Shown: piece after piece, positions 11,581 through 24,489 of the stretch
How positions within the stretch are numbered: the first letter of the stretch is position 1
Layout: each line of letters starts with the position of its first letter
Assembly: GCA_001557505.1 (NCBI GenBank)
Contig: LSAX01000006.1
Coordinates: forward strand, 1,116,001-1,180,000
Direction of reading: 5' to 3'
From: Reticulascus tulasneorum
Lineage: Eukaryota > Ascomycota > Sordariomycetes > Glomerellales > Reticulascaceae
DNA length: 64,000 nucleotides
Position numbers and translations under genes: made by a program
Notes under the pieces: model-generated
Seen by the model: the letters and a program-made list of their open reading frames with translations, nothing else
What the model was told of the DNA's origin: nothing
Database searches by the model: none

Positions 11581-14500
11581 ACTTTTACTCTGGAGAATCA
11601 CTTGTCCGGGGGGGGACTGGAAGGCGAAAACAGTGGTTCGGGGATGTTCGGTACGCAAGTCTAGTGGGTGCAAGAGCCTGAACGCTTGGGATGATGGTTG
11701 AGGGCCTTTGGGGGATGGTAGGAGGTACATGCCCCCAGCTGGGATAATCTCAATGGGAAAGCGGGTGGGTTTTCTTATTTTAGGGGGGCGGCGCTGGTCC
11801 GAAAACGACAGTACTCAATGCGTCCCTCAGCACAGGTGACCCAGGTTGCTACTCCATTGGGATTAGCGGCCGGAATAAAACTTGCCCTCTTTGGGCAGCA
11901 TCTTATTTGCCTCTTTCGGTCAAGACGCTTTTGCTTTCTGGACTTATTCTCGACCTGGTCGCATCGCATCGTCCAGTCTCCGGGAACCGTACCGTTTGGG
12001 ATGGGATCACATGATTCCTCAACCACCCGCCCGTTCTCGCCTCAGTATTCCGTATTCCCCAGGAAAACGCCACGCCAGTTCCGAGCAAAACGTTTCCCCA
12101 CGCCCCCTCGCTCGCTCGCTCGCTGAACCCCGAGAAGGTACGGTACGTAGGTCACGTTTGTACACAGGTACGGGGAATATTTCGTACGAATTACCCAAAT
12201 TGTGCAAGCTATTACCCACATAGGCTTGACGGATCTCTGATCGTCATCTTTCCACCCAGCCGGTGTTTGCTGCGCTTCCCCTTTTGGGAAACCTCGCAAA
12301 GCAACGCGTTTTCCTCCCACCACCCATAACTAGGTTACTACGTATGTATCTGCTGGCCTAGGCCCTTTTCTCGTGGACCAATGCAGCGGATCTTCCAAGT
12401 CACGAGCTTGACCCCCCGAAACGGATCGTCGGTCGCCCCAACCTGCCTGACTGTCAAACTGTGAGGCAAAGCGCAATCCACTCAAGCGCCCAGCAGCCCT
12501 TTCCGTCGCCCAGCTGGCCGTCGCCCAAAATCCCCGGAGCGTGGGGAGCGAAGAGTGGACTGGCGATCATGTCGAAATGAGAGTCGCTCAGTGCTCCCCC
12601 GAGAATCCAACCGTACTTCCTACAGAATGCGGCCCTACCAGCTCCCCGGCGGAGGCAACCAAACGGATCGTTGGTCCGACGTTCATTTCCCCCCATATTC
12701 ATCGGCGGGATCACGAGTCGCCAAATACAGTGGCCTTTATTGGATTGACATTGGAATGTGACTCCCTCAATTCAGTCTCATCCGCTCCAAAGAGGAAGAG
12801 GCAAGAACGAGTCGCATTGCTCATACCCTATGCTATCGTGAATGGCCGTAGCATAGCCATCGATAGTGTCGGAATCGACTTCAATTGATGGTTGATTCCC
12901 TCACGTCGCGGACCATTCGTCGGTCAAATTGGCTGTGGTCGAATCGTTGACCCCGAATCCCTCAGCGCTGACACTGGGATGTGACGTGCCCTGACCCCGT
13001 TCCTTGACTGGTTGCATTGACTTCTGGCTTGCCCCAGCTGACCTTGTGATACTGGCCATCACCTAAGAGCGTGCCGCCTACGCGTAATCTGTACCGGCAG
13101 GCCAATTTGATGACAAGCCTGATCTATTATTATTGCTTTGTGTTTTTGTCCTCGATAGCGATAGCCAACGGAAGACCAGGCATGCCCGGGCCTGGCCTGG
13201 GGCCTCTAGGGGGGTCAGTCTCCCCGTCACCTCTTTACCCCACGGCTCGAGAGATCATGGGATCACAATCGGGCAAGCCGCACAAGGAAATGTTAGGCAG
13301 ACATGTGCTCAATGCGGCCTTTGTTGGCCCTTTGGCCCTTTCAGACATGAGTTGTCTTTTTCTGCTCACGAGAGACAGGTCTCTGGACAACTCATTTAGG
13401 GGTCTGCGCCAAAAGAAAAGAATTACAATAACGACGTATGCATTTGCTGGTCAGAAGGTGACCTCATCAGGTTGGTGGCCTGACACAAGACGAATAGCAG
13501 CCTTGCTGTCGGTGCCAGCAAGTCAGCACCACCTAAAGTCAACGACAGCTCAGCGCTTGCCACAGGGGCGCCATCAGAGGCAATTACAATCGGGGATGTC
13601 ATGTTTTCTTGCGCAGTCAGGCGGACAAGTCGAATAACCACTCAGGGTGGAGGCTGCAGTTGGCTGACCTGTGAAACGTCCCATCACATCCAAAAATGAG
13701 TTCCGTATTCATGCCCCCTCACCCAGCTCTCCAGCCTCGCAATATTGCAGTTTGTCGGATAGCATGAATTGCTTTCTTTCTTTTTTGTTTGGCTCATTAT
13801 CACTGCTCGTCACGCAATTCCTTTCTGTGCCCATGACTTGTCACTTTTGTGCTAGAGCTAGTGCACAGCTTGCTCGCTGCTCGATTTCTATCCGACGAGG
13901 CGGATTAAACTCGACCAAACTCCCGCTGACTGGTCCTCCCGGCGCCAAAATCGACCCAATCGACGTAACCCCACGCTCTCCCAGGGTGATGTGCCAGAGC
14001 CACTGGCTCTTGCTCCCCCCTACAGAGTCCCCTGGTCTCGCTTCTAGGCTTCATGTTTCCGGTCACGACATGCTACGCAGTTCCTTCCGCCCGCACCCAT
14101 CTCAATCCTAATCACCGTGTCACCCAAAATGGTCTAGGGATGACCGCACCCGCCGCGGAAGGCGGAGCGGTCATGGGGAGCCTTGCACCCTGGTGCTGTT
14201 GCTCTTGCTTCGGCTGCGGAAGCATTGTCCCCTTGCGTCGCATTGCAAGGAGAAGAAGGTAGGGAACCATCACGTGGAGGAAGTTCTCCTTGTCAATCCC
14301 CACTGTTGGCAGGAGTCTTGTAATGAGCTTGGCTCTGTAGAAAATTACTTGTCAGCTTCCCGGCCAACAAGTACTGAGGCTCCAGACCCGCGGAGAGCAA
14401 GTCGACTCCCGCGAAGTGAGGCTTCGGACTACCGAGGAGCTTGAACCCAAGGCCATGGTAATGTGCGACAGTGGGGAGCAAGTGGATATTAGGTCAATGA

Positions 14501-17500
14501 TTACTATGACTACGCACAGGAGGCATCTCATCCCCGGCAGCATGGCCAAGAGCGCCAATTGCAGAGAATGGGGGAACTCGGATCAGCTTGCTGGGCGAAA
14601 CACTTTGTGTCAATATGCAAGACCGTCCCAGGAAATGCAAGCCGCATGCAAACTATTTCCCACTTTATATCCTCGGTAATCTATCACCCACCCAGGCGAG
14701 TCACGTTTTACTCCATGGAAACGTACACAAAGAAGTTTGGCATTCAACCCCTCGAATGACTGCTACGTATTTCGGAAGGGATCAAACGAGGATGAACAGG
14801 AGGTTTCTTGAAGCAGGAATGCTACCCCAAGAGGTTCGTTAAGATTGCTGTGACCGTTGTGACCAGCCAACCGGACATGAAGCCGCACATCAAACCAAGA
14901 TAATGGAAACGAATACAACGGGGAAATCTGCCGGTTCCGGCAGGCCGCCAGAAACCCAAGGGCATGGCAAACAATTTCATGGCCACGGCCAGAGATTGTG
15001 AAGTTCCCAGACCCAGGTGATGGTGGGGTTTGGTGCTACACTATGAAGCTCCACCAGTCCTTCAAAGGTTCCGACGAGGAGGATACGTATGATGCGGAAC
15101 CAGATTTGAGCCCTGGTCAAAGTGCCCCCGGGTCGCCACGAGACTCCATTCCATGTACTGTTCGCTCTCTCGGTGTTGTTCATTATGACTTGTCACATTG
15201 ACCGGAGACGACGCTACAAACATTTTGAACTTCAAACCCAGCACTCGGTGACGATGGCGCATTCCTTCTCCTACGGATTATTGAGTTATTCTCACTCGCA
15301 AACGGGCTAAGGGTGAAAGTGTGGAGTAATGATTGGCACGCCGCCGCCCTCGTCTACGGCCAGGCCCGCTTCCGCCAGGAGGGTCCCGCTGCAAGCTAAA
15401 ATATTGCCACCTCGACCTGTCAGAACTAAAAGGTAAGAAAACAGTACGAACTATGTAGGTGAGTTAACCTAATGCTTGGAATATGATCACCAGCCCACGC
15501 ACCAGCCGCAAAAAGAAAGGAATACGAGACAAAATGGGTCAAGAATAAAAATGCAAAATAATCATATTTGTTTTTTCCCCCTTTCCTTTCCAACCAACCC
15601 ATACAAATATTACAGAGGTATTAAATAACCAACAAAGAGCGAGAGATATTTCGAAACCAGCGTCGGTGGCTTGCGAGGCTAGGCAAGGCATGACGGACGG
15701 CACCGTCGCACTCGTAGGGGCTGCCCATTATCGAAACGCGGCGAGGCGAGATGCGGAAGGTCCACGGTGACATTCCCAGAGTCTGGTCAGGTGCGCAACT
15801 TTCCAATCCAGGGTGTCACGGTCCTTACAGCGTCCTTTGCCTCCCGCATCCGGCGAATGGGCAACCTCCTGGTCACACGTTTCCCCCCCTCTTCTCCCTA
15901 CTAGGACGACGAAAACCCCCACGCCGCCATCTTTGCTGGCTTCACTTGACCCTGGATGTCGGGTAGCTGCAACCACCCTCTGTTTCCTAAATCGCGCTAG
16001 CGATGGGGGCAAGGAGGGCACATGCTGGGTGGTCGGTGTAGAGTCCGGTATTGGTAGGTGTAATGGGGGTCAGATTGGCTTGGGGCCGGCCATTTCAATG
16101 AGAGCAGGAGGGGGGGGGCCGCCGGCGCGGAGATAGTCCATCTTCGATCGCTGTTCTGGAAGGCCAAGCTTGCGGGTCGAGGATGGCTTCATTTGGGGGA
16201 TATGGATGCCGGCAGTTGGCAGATTGGGAGTCGCACGTGGGCTGCTCCGAAATTGCTCTTGCTCTTCACAATTCATCTTCTCTCCCATACCCATTTTATT
16301 ACTTTACGGGGTATGCAGTGCACGGGTAACTGAGCAGGAGAGGAGCCCAACACAATCAAAAAAAAAAGCATCTCAATACCAAACACGTGCTGAACGTGAT
16401 CTGTGGGAGCATTTTGTTTGCTCCATATCAATCGGTTGGTTGCAGGAACTTCAGACGACCCCAATCTGTCCATCACACAGGACCAGGCAGACGGGGAGTG
16501 TTCTCATCCACTCAGCTATCGCTGTTATCCTGTTCGCATTAGTTCCCAAGCAGCCACAGCAGCCCCCCAGTCACGGTAGCATCGCACTGAGCATTAAACG
16601 AAGGATAATTGAATCCTCACATTAAAATTAAGCAGGTCCAGCGATCTGGGCGACCTCCAGGATCTGCTGGGTTCACCACCAAAAAGCCGTCTGTCATTCA
16701 TGACAGCTCCTCCGGCTCGCTTCCTAGGCATCCCCGCGACATGGGGTCTTCGGAGGGGGGGGCAGGGAATGGGGTCTGGGTGTGGGGGTTGCACGCACCC
16801 TTTTTTCCTTCGAACTCCAATTCTGACGAAAGGGGACCTGGATGGAGTGTGTGACCCACGACGCACTGTTCGTGATGCGCGTTTCCGGGTAAGGGACAAT
16901 TAATGCGGTCGAGTTAAGGTACCAGTCGCCATCGGAATCGATAGAGGCGACCTACCATTAGATTAAAATGTGATCAGAATGCAAGGGGCCCGCCTCTCTT
17001 TCTCCAATACTCTGCCCCAATATGCGACGGGATATGTACTGTTTTCGACCCATTTGCTTTTTTTGGTCAGAGAGTTCGCAGGTACCCTCGATTGCCGATC
17101 CTGTCTGGTATCGGGGGAGGTCTACTACGAATTACCACACTTCCCATACCATTTGTTAGCGCGTCTTTTAAGACCTTGGGGTAAGGGTTAGCTTTGTCAT
17201 TATGTATAATTAATAGACGTGATAACAGGTGCGCGATAAGGGGAGGGGGAGGAGGCTCAGATGAGACTCCGGTACATAACTTTACTGCTTAGTAAAATCT
17301 CTAAGAATCTGGGTCATTTAAACAGTAAAGGTAGTGTGTGATGAGATGGGAGTTGCAGATGCGATGCCTCCTCTCTGCAGGCAAACACTCGGTAGACGGA
17401 AGGCTTGAAACCCCCAAATGCAGGAGGATGGCCAGCGTACCTGCAGCACTTGTGCAGTGTCGTTCAAGTCGAAGGTAACTGACTGGCTCTTCCTGTGATA

Positions 17501-20500
17501 TGGATCCTCCTCGTACTCACGCTGCTACGTACTAGTATCCGCTGCGGCGAACTGCAGGTAGAGAGTCAAAGCAAAATATCCATTTCAAGAACTTCGCGCT
17601 AGGCCCCTGCCCACGGACAATCGTTATCATAGCCGCCCTCATATAATACACACACATATTTTGCTTCTTTCCAGGTTCGAGCCTCTTTCTCGTGTCTTGG
17701 GCCTAGAGCAGCCCGGCTTCTTCCCCGACTCTCTGGCGTCGATGCTGCACTCCGTCCAAGCCACAGTCTCAGCTCTGCTGCCAACGGCGTCCATTCAAAA
17801 GAATGAATGAATGGGAACTATTCGACGAAAACATACTTGGCTCGGAGCTCCGGATTTACACTGTAAACGCGGCGGGTGTTTCGATTGCCTGGTGTTCGTT
17901 CACGCGTAAGGTGGGATGTGAGCAGTCATATGTGATAAGCCACCAGCCTCTTTTTTGGTCCAAGGAGGGGTGGCACGATGATGGAGTTCATTCCATAACC
18001 ATGGCACCAGCTGAGTTTTTTCGTTGCCTCGACATCTATCAGTTATCACCCCCGCAAGCATGTCACAGCCACAGATTAGTGATCCCCTTGCTGGCTGTAC
18101 TGGGTGTATCAAAGCCATTAATTACTTCATATGTCTTGCTGTCCCTTCTAGGTATACGCTGGCTCGACAAATCGTCATCGCAATAGGGAGGTGGAGTTTA
18201 GAGTTTGTTTGGACAGAACGTTACCAGCAACGGACCGAGTTTTCTCGTCCCTCGACTGATCATTTGCATCGTTGCTCAAAGGGAGCAATGTACCACTTCA
18301 TTCCTATCACCTAGTGAAGAAAGCCGACCTTGTCCAACGGGCCCCCGTTTTCATTGTCTGCCTGATCGCGGTTTAGCTCGGTTATCTTCCCGGATCTAGC
18401 GGTGCCTCCGCCCGCCAGTGGGAGCCTCTACTGCTGTATTTTTAGGGGCGAGGCGGCGGCTCCGCCAGTTGGGAAACGGCTCACTGAGACCCTCCCCGCT
18501 GGAACTACCTAGCAAGCATGCCGATGGTGGCGGTCCCGCGAGTAAGGAAAAACGAACGGAGGCTTGAGAAATGACCGGAAGCAATGATCCGCTGCCAACA
18601 AGCAATATGTATGCACTTTGAACCCTTGCAACTGAAAAAGTAGCAAAAAAAATTAGAATTTCAAATGTTGGAGAATGCTTATTTGGTGAAATGGCGTCCG
18701 CGGCAGGAGGCGATTCTTTCCGTCGGGAGGACCTCGAGTCATGGCCCGGGCTACGGCACACTAGACACTGTGCACTTCGGGAGGCCGTCAAGGACGGGGA
18801 GGGGCTTCAAACATCCATGATGCGTGTTGCCGTGTGATGAGTTACGAATCGGTCACTTGTCACATCCCAATACTTAACTCCGGGAAGGGATTTTTCCATC
18901 ACGAAATCACTATCACCCTCGATTCGTGACGAGTGCCTTTCGCCTCAAACCCGGCCGAAGTATTTCTCAGTCAAACATCGTCTCGCCGATGTACTGTACT
19001 TGCAACCCACGTATCGACGAGCGCATCGCACCCAAGCAATGCACACTAGTATACACTACTAGCACCTGTTCCATGTCGCTGGGAGCTTATCACAACTCAA
19101 ATCGAGTTTCCCAGTTACCAAAAACAGGCGATATGGAATCCCTCTCCCTCTCCCATTGTCCCAATGCGACCTGTCACCAGCGGGTCCGCTTGCTGTAGCA
19201 CGGTGGGGGAATGCTATAAGTAGGGATGGCAGGAGCCCTGTAGTCGCAAACGGTCCTTGGGTAACTGGATGGGGCAGCTGTAAGGGGGTTAGTCGCGGCC
19301 GCAAGACCGTAGCTTTGATGGGGGCATTGGGGGTTTTCTATCGTACATGTCCGCGTTTGGCAGCTGTAAATAGGACGGTCCGCCTGACCGGGTTCAAACC
19401 TTCTCACATCTGCCAAAGTCCATATTCCCGCCGGGGCGTTTACCTGGTTCTATAGGGCATGTGGGACTGCCCTTAGCTGAGGGCTCATGTTTGCGGATTC
19501 ATGCTATGGGCACAGGCGTTGCCCGCTACCGATTGACACAAACGGCCCGTTGCACCCTGGCTCTACAGAGGAGGGGGCCTTTGTTGCTGCGCTTTTGCGC
19601 GCGTGAGCTATTCTTGTCTTTGTCCCCCCTGCTCGCGGGCCTCATCAAGTGATTGAAAGGGGGTAACAAAAAAGCTGTTCGCAAACGTCGAGAAGAATGC
19701 GTCTTTCAGTAGAGTAGTCCACTGGGCCCGGCTCTGCTACATGTTTGTCAATCAACCCCATCGCATCGGGGGGCCACATCTGGGATGGGATGGATGTGCA
19801 CATGATCTACAATGTGTTCAGCTAGTGTAGACGTTGAGATTCGTGGGGAAGTCTCCCTTTTCCCCGCCTGACTTAGATCCAGCTCCCCCGCGCGCCCTCA
19901 GTCACATCGCAGCCTCTGAAGTGGACAACTCAAGGGGCTAAATCGTCGCTTTCATGAGAGCTAGTGCTCCTTCATGCCATATTGCTCACCCGACGAAAGT
20001 TGCAAATCCCCAGCTCTCCCCACAGCCCCGATTTGACCGAATCGCTTGGGGTCGTCGGGAATAAGTTCCATGGCTAAAATAGCAAAGTAGGGACTGCCTA
20101 GTCACTCTAGCCTGGGTTGCTGCAAAAAAGGGTCTGACGGCATAGACAAAGGAGGCCCAAGTATCTACTAATTATGGGCACTAAAAGTCGTCTGGCAACT
20201 AACCTGGACCCTGACTTGTCGCTATTTCCTCCAATCGCTGCCATGACTTTTGATCCTTAGAGCTCGTGCTAAGTTGCTCCGAAACCCCACAATAGCAACC
20301 TGGCTCCTGAATAATAACCCTAAAGTCTCACTCGGGATCATGAGTCAATCCACTTTGGGTTGCAAGTACACATTTAATTGGGGAATGTCCCAAGACGATC
20401 GACCGAGCAGAACCCGAGCAAAAGGTGGAACTCCAATTCAATGGCGACTCGGCTGACTCGAAAGGCTCGAAAAAGTCGCCCTCTTACCTGGGACTGGGTG

Positions 20501-21448
20501 AGGCAGGTCGGAGTGCCACTAGCTCGCCCGCTCAAATGATACGGAACCCAGGATATTCACGAGTCAAGTGTTTGTCTGTTTCCGTGTACACACAGATGTA
20601 GTTTGCCCTTGCTAGCAAGGTAGCAAGGTAGCATGCCCTGCGTGTCTTCTTCGTAGTACGGATCTACGTATGCGTGTAAGTATGCGTGTACGTATGTACG
20701 AAACCCGCCGGCCGGCCAGCCCTGCGCAGGTGCAGTCAGGCTGTCTGTCGCCTCCTCCCCGCCCTGCCGCCCGCCGCTGCGGACAACACCGCAGTTGCGC
20801 CGAGCTCACATGATTATGGCAAGGTTTTGCGGCCCACAGGCTTGGAATGGAGGCCTGCTTGTGCTGTTGACAGTCAGCCTGGCCCGGCTGGCAGAGCCGT
20901 CAAGCAATCCACTGCAACGTACGAATGACCGCTACATGGTTTGCGCTCCAGCGATCCGTGCTTCCAAAGGGGCGGTAACAGAGTTGCACGTGGATCATAT
21001 TGATTACTGCAGAATCTTTATGAATTCGAACCAAGGCCTTGGGAAGGTTTCCTTGGGCCCTTGGTTGCCTCCTCCACAACAGACGATGGAGTCAAATGCT
21101 AGTCCAACATCCCAGCAAACTCATGTGCAGCAGTATGGAGTCAAGGTGTCGTCCAGTTTCTACCCGATTATACCCATCGCACCTGATGTCTTCCCCTCTC
21201 TGTCAAGATGCCATCCCAGAAGGTGAACAAGTTTGTGTCCCGAGTTCCGAGAACAAACCACAAGCCGAGGCCTGTGCCAAGCATTCTCCGCAATGTGGCT
21301 TGAGGGATCGCCTCGGGCTTCAGCACCATGTGCCTGCTGCCAACACTGCTATACCCGAATATTCCTCGGAGTCTAGAGGGAACCTTTCATGGACGAGCCG
21401 ACAGCTTCTGGTAATGCCTGCAAGTCAAGGTTGGCAGTCCGGGGTCAA

Positions 21449-21513
21449 ATAAATGAATGAATTCAATTAATTCAATAAACAAAGAATTCGAATAAATTAT
21501 TATTCTTTGATTC
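21449..21513. other. AT-rich island
   Basis: About 65 bp made almost only of A and T (AATTCAATTAATTC, AATAAATTATTATT) in otherwise balanced sequence. It is one of at least a dozen such islands in the window, all outside coding sequence. Confidence 0.6.
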
Positions 21514-22898
21514 CCCAACATTTTGCAAGCGCCCGTTTTGCACTGCGCCTGTCCGTTTGATTACGGAAGGGCGTGATATCAAGGTCGCAATACAGTTTGC
21601 GCCTAGCACTACAAACCCGGTTCCTCCTCTATGTGACTGCTAATAGCGACGGAATACAATGGCAGCTTGGGACTGGAATCGCTGCGTCGCATTCTGGCAC
21701 CCTCGGGGGCTGAGTAGCGAGATCACCAATACCTGCATGTTGGTCGGGCCAGGATAGCCGCTGCACATCAGAGTCACGCTGGACCAACACTCAGCCCTGT
21801 CGACTCGCTTCGATAACCCTTTCTGAGCGCTTAACTATTCTGCCTTGCGCGCTGCCGCGGACAAAGTTCCCCTCCATCCCAGCGGCCATGGCCTGCAGTT
21901 AAGGAAGTGCCTTCCCACTGCAGCGCTGGATTGTAGCAAAGGGCCAGCCCACGTGGGGGATCGCCCACACGTTGAGCAGCTTTCTAGAATCCATGGAGAT
22001 GTCTGATACCTCCAATTTCAATTCTCTGACCTGGTCGTGGTCTGGAAACTCACCTGGCCAGCAACAGTACCCATCTCCTCTTGTTTTCTGTTGTAAGTCG
22101 ACATGTACGTACGTGGATAGGCACGCCACAGCAAGACTACCCAATGCGATTCCTCAATCTGAGCTGATGACCTGCGCCACCCGGGTGGAGGGAAGCCTTT
22201 CCACATTGCTGCGGCAGATCAGCTTGCGATGTTCTTCCCGCCCCGTAGCTTGTAAATGAGCAGCCCCAGGGCAACCGTCGGCTATTTGCAGGGGTTGACT
22301 CAGAGCCATCAGGCAACTGACCTGACGCATCAAGGAAGAGTCAAAAGACAGCGCACTGCTGATGACGCAGCCTGAACTGTCACGGCTTGGTGGAGGTCAT
22401 GTGGCATCGGTGCAGCGAGCAGAGTCCGCCACACGACGCCTTCGGAGAAGACCCTCTCCAACCCGAAAATTACGGGCTCGACAACCCACCCGCCCGAACG
22501 CTTCGAGGAATGCGGAAGGTGGACAGTTGGGAAATGAGAACGATGGTCACTGTCCTGTGACCCGGGTCTCTTTGCTTTTGCTTGGCATCTCCAGGGTTCG
22601 CAGGCAGAGACAGTTGCACCCCACGAGAGCATTTGCATCGCAGGAACTGGGGAAATGACACACGTAGCTGGTAGGCACAGCAGAGGGCGGCCGTAACTTC
22701 GACGCCGAGATATTGCTTCAGACCCCCACGACCTACCTTGAGGATGTCGTGACAAGATTTGTACTGGTGATTACGAAGTATGTAAGAAGTAAGAAGTAAG
22801 GACCACGCTAGGAATAAGCATAAGCTGGATCCGTCAGGCATTTGCCAATCATCAGCAAGGTTATTCAACGGTAATCAGTCCCTGTAAGTATTCTTGGC

Positions 22899-23327
22899 TC
22901 ACGGGAATACAATCTTGTCAGCTTCTCCCCAGTCCCCTCGGACTCGAAATTCGGTTTCTGCCAGCTCATCAGGCAGTCTCACTCCATCCATCTCGACGAT
23001 GGGATGTCCGTCTGATTGTAGATGCGTCCCAATGGCGGGATGGTCCGTTATCTCGAGCTCCGGGAGACGCGGGCGCACACCGAATCCGAGAACCAGTATC
23101 CCCACGGCCACATTCCCAAGAGCACGGAAGATCTTCTTGGGGGTCACATCAGATAATATCAAGGATTTGGGCCCTTGCTTATTCGGCGACCACATCAACG
23201 CTACTGCTTGAGGCTTCTTTTTGCAGGCGGACCGCTGTACGAACGGCACATCAGGCAGCCCCATACGACGCTTGCATCTTTTGGGAGACCTTCCAACGGC
23301 CAGGCCCATCCCACGTGTGGTCGCCAT
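22899..23327 (-). CDS. Unrecognised open frame, possible gene fragment
   Basis: A 142-codon frame with an ATG start and a fairly protein-like second half (charged and hydrophobic residues alternate, with LPELEI, HPIVEMDG and LPDELAETEF segments). I cannot assign it to a family. No flanking exon with convincing splice sites was found, and sequence on both sides is broken by stops. It may be a chance frame, a lineage-specific gene or the remnant of a decayed gene. Confidence 0.15.
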   Translation of the reverse strand: MATTRGMGLAVGRSPKRCKRRMGLPDVPFVQRSACKKKPQAVALMWSPNKQGPKSLILSDVTPKKIFRALGNVAVGILVLGFGVRPRLPELEITDHPAIGTHLQSDGHPIVEMDGVRLPDELAETEFRVRGDWGEADKIVFP

Positions 23328-24448
23328 GATCGCAGCTCCCTCCCATCCTGTTGGCTCGTTGTAATCTCATCTTCTGCAAGTCTCCTTTGGCGGGCGGAAG
23401 TGGCGGGCATTTCCATGCTTCTGCGCGCTGTTCAGCCATGGGCCGGTTGGCTTCTTGTCAATTGAGGAGGTGGTGTGGTGATTATCCATCTGTTCTTCGA
23501 AGTTTATCAGATATCCTCAACTGTACCTCACGATCCAGCCCATGTACCGTCCGTTTCTTACAATGTACAACCGTTGAATCATGGAGATTCATCCCACGCC
23601 GGTGAGCGTCATCTTGCTGACCGCGACGGCAGCTAGTCGGGGGTTAACCTCACAGGGATTCCATTTAGTCAGATCATGAATGCAGTTTGATGCTGGCGCA
23701 GGTGATATGACAGCTGTCAACCTATCCTGGATGATTTGCAGTGGCTTGAGATACCCGCTGATGATCTCTTTGGCGGCCAATGGCAGAACCTTGATCGGGC
23801 ATTTCTCCACTAAATCGCTTCGCAATTGCACTTACAATAGACGGATTCACGGGTACATCCTAGATCCCGGAGCCAGAGCCTCATTGGTGAGCGCAAGCGA
23901 TTCGTACAGTAAACCTACTACATCTCGTAGACAGTTTATCTGTCAGACATAGCCACAAGGGCCCCCTCCCACGAATATGTAACAACGTATTTAGCAACTG
24001 AACCTGGCAGAGAGCATGTTCCACATCTGGAGATTTCCCTGGAAACGGCAGTCTCGCGGCGCGGCTATGAATACCTCCGCTAGTGCGGGACCTTTTGCTT
24101 ACCATCGCAGATGACAGGGGCCCCGGGTGAGGCAAATGCTGTGTGGAGCTCGTTCAGAAATGCAAGACGGGCACATCCATTTCTCGCCCGCTGTAGAAAA
24201 AAGAACCCGTGAACCAGGAATCCAGCTGCATTTCGATATCACCAAGGCGGCAGCAAGGCGGGCTTCCATGCTCGATGCGAGGAAGCTTCTCTGCAAAAGC
24301 CGCCACCGACAAGGATGATGAAATGGGGCTACCAGAGGCCTGGTGCATCGAAGGTCCCCGAGCTTTGACGTCGTTTCCCGAAGTTCACTGGGAAATGTCC
24401 AAGACTCTGTCCCACGTTTCAGGGAAGCCAGATACAATACATTTTCTC

Positions 24449-24489
24449 AGTATTTTTATTATTTTTATTACAATTGTTTATTTCAATTT
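24449..24489. other. AT-rich island
   Basis: About 40 bp of alternating T-rich and A-rich sequence (ATTTTTATTATTTTTATTAC) embedded in balanced DNA. Same class as the other islands listed here. Confidence 0.55.

Noticed and set aside
13071..13637. 188-codon plus-strand open frame
   Set aside because: No family resemblance, no splice partners and low-complexity mixed composition.
19380..19400. tRNA-like T-loop (GGGTTCAAACC)
   Set aside because: No A box, acceptor stem or anticodon arm could be built around it.
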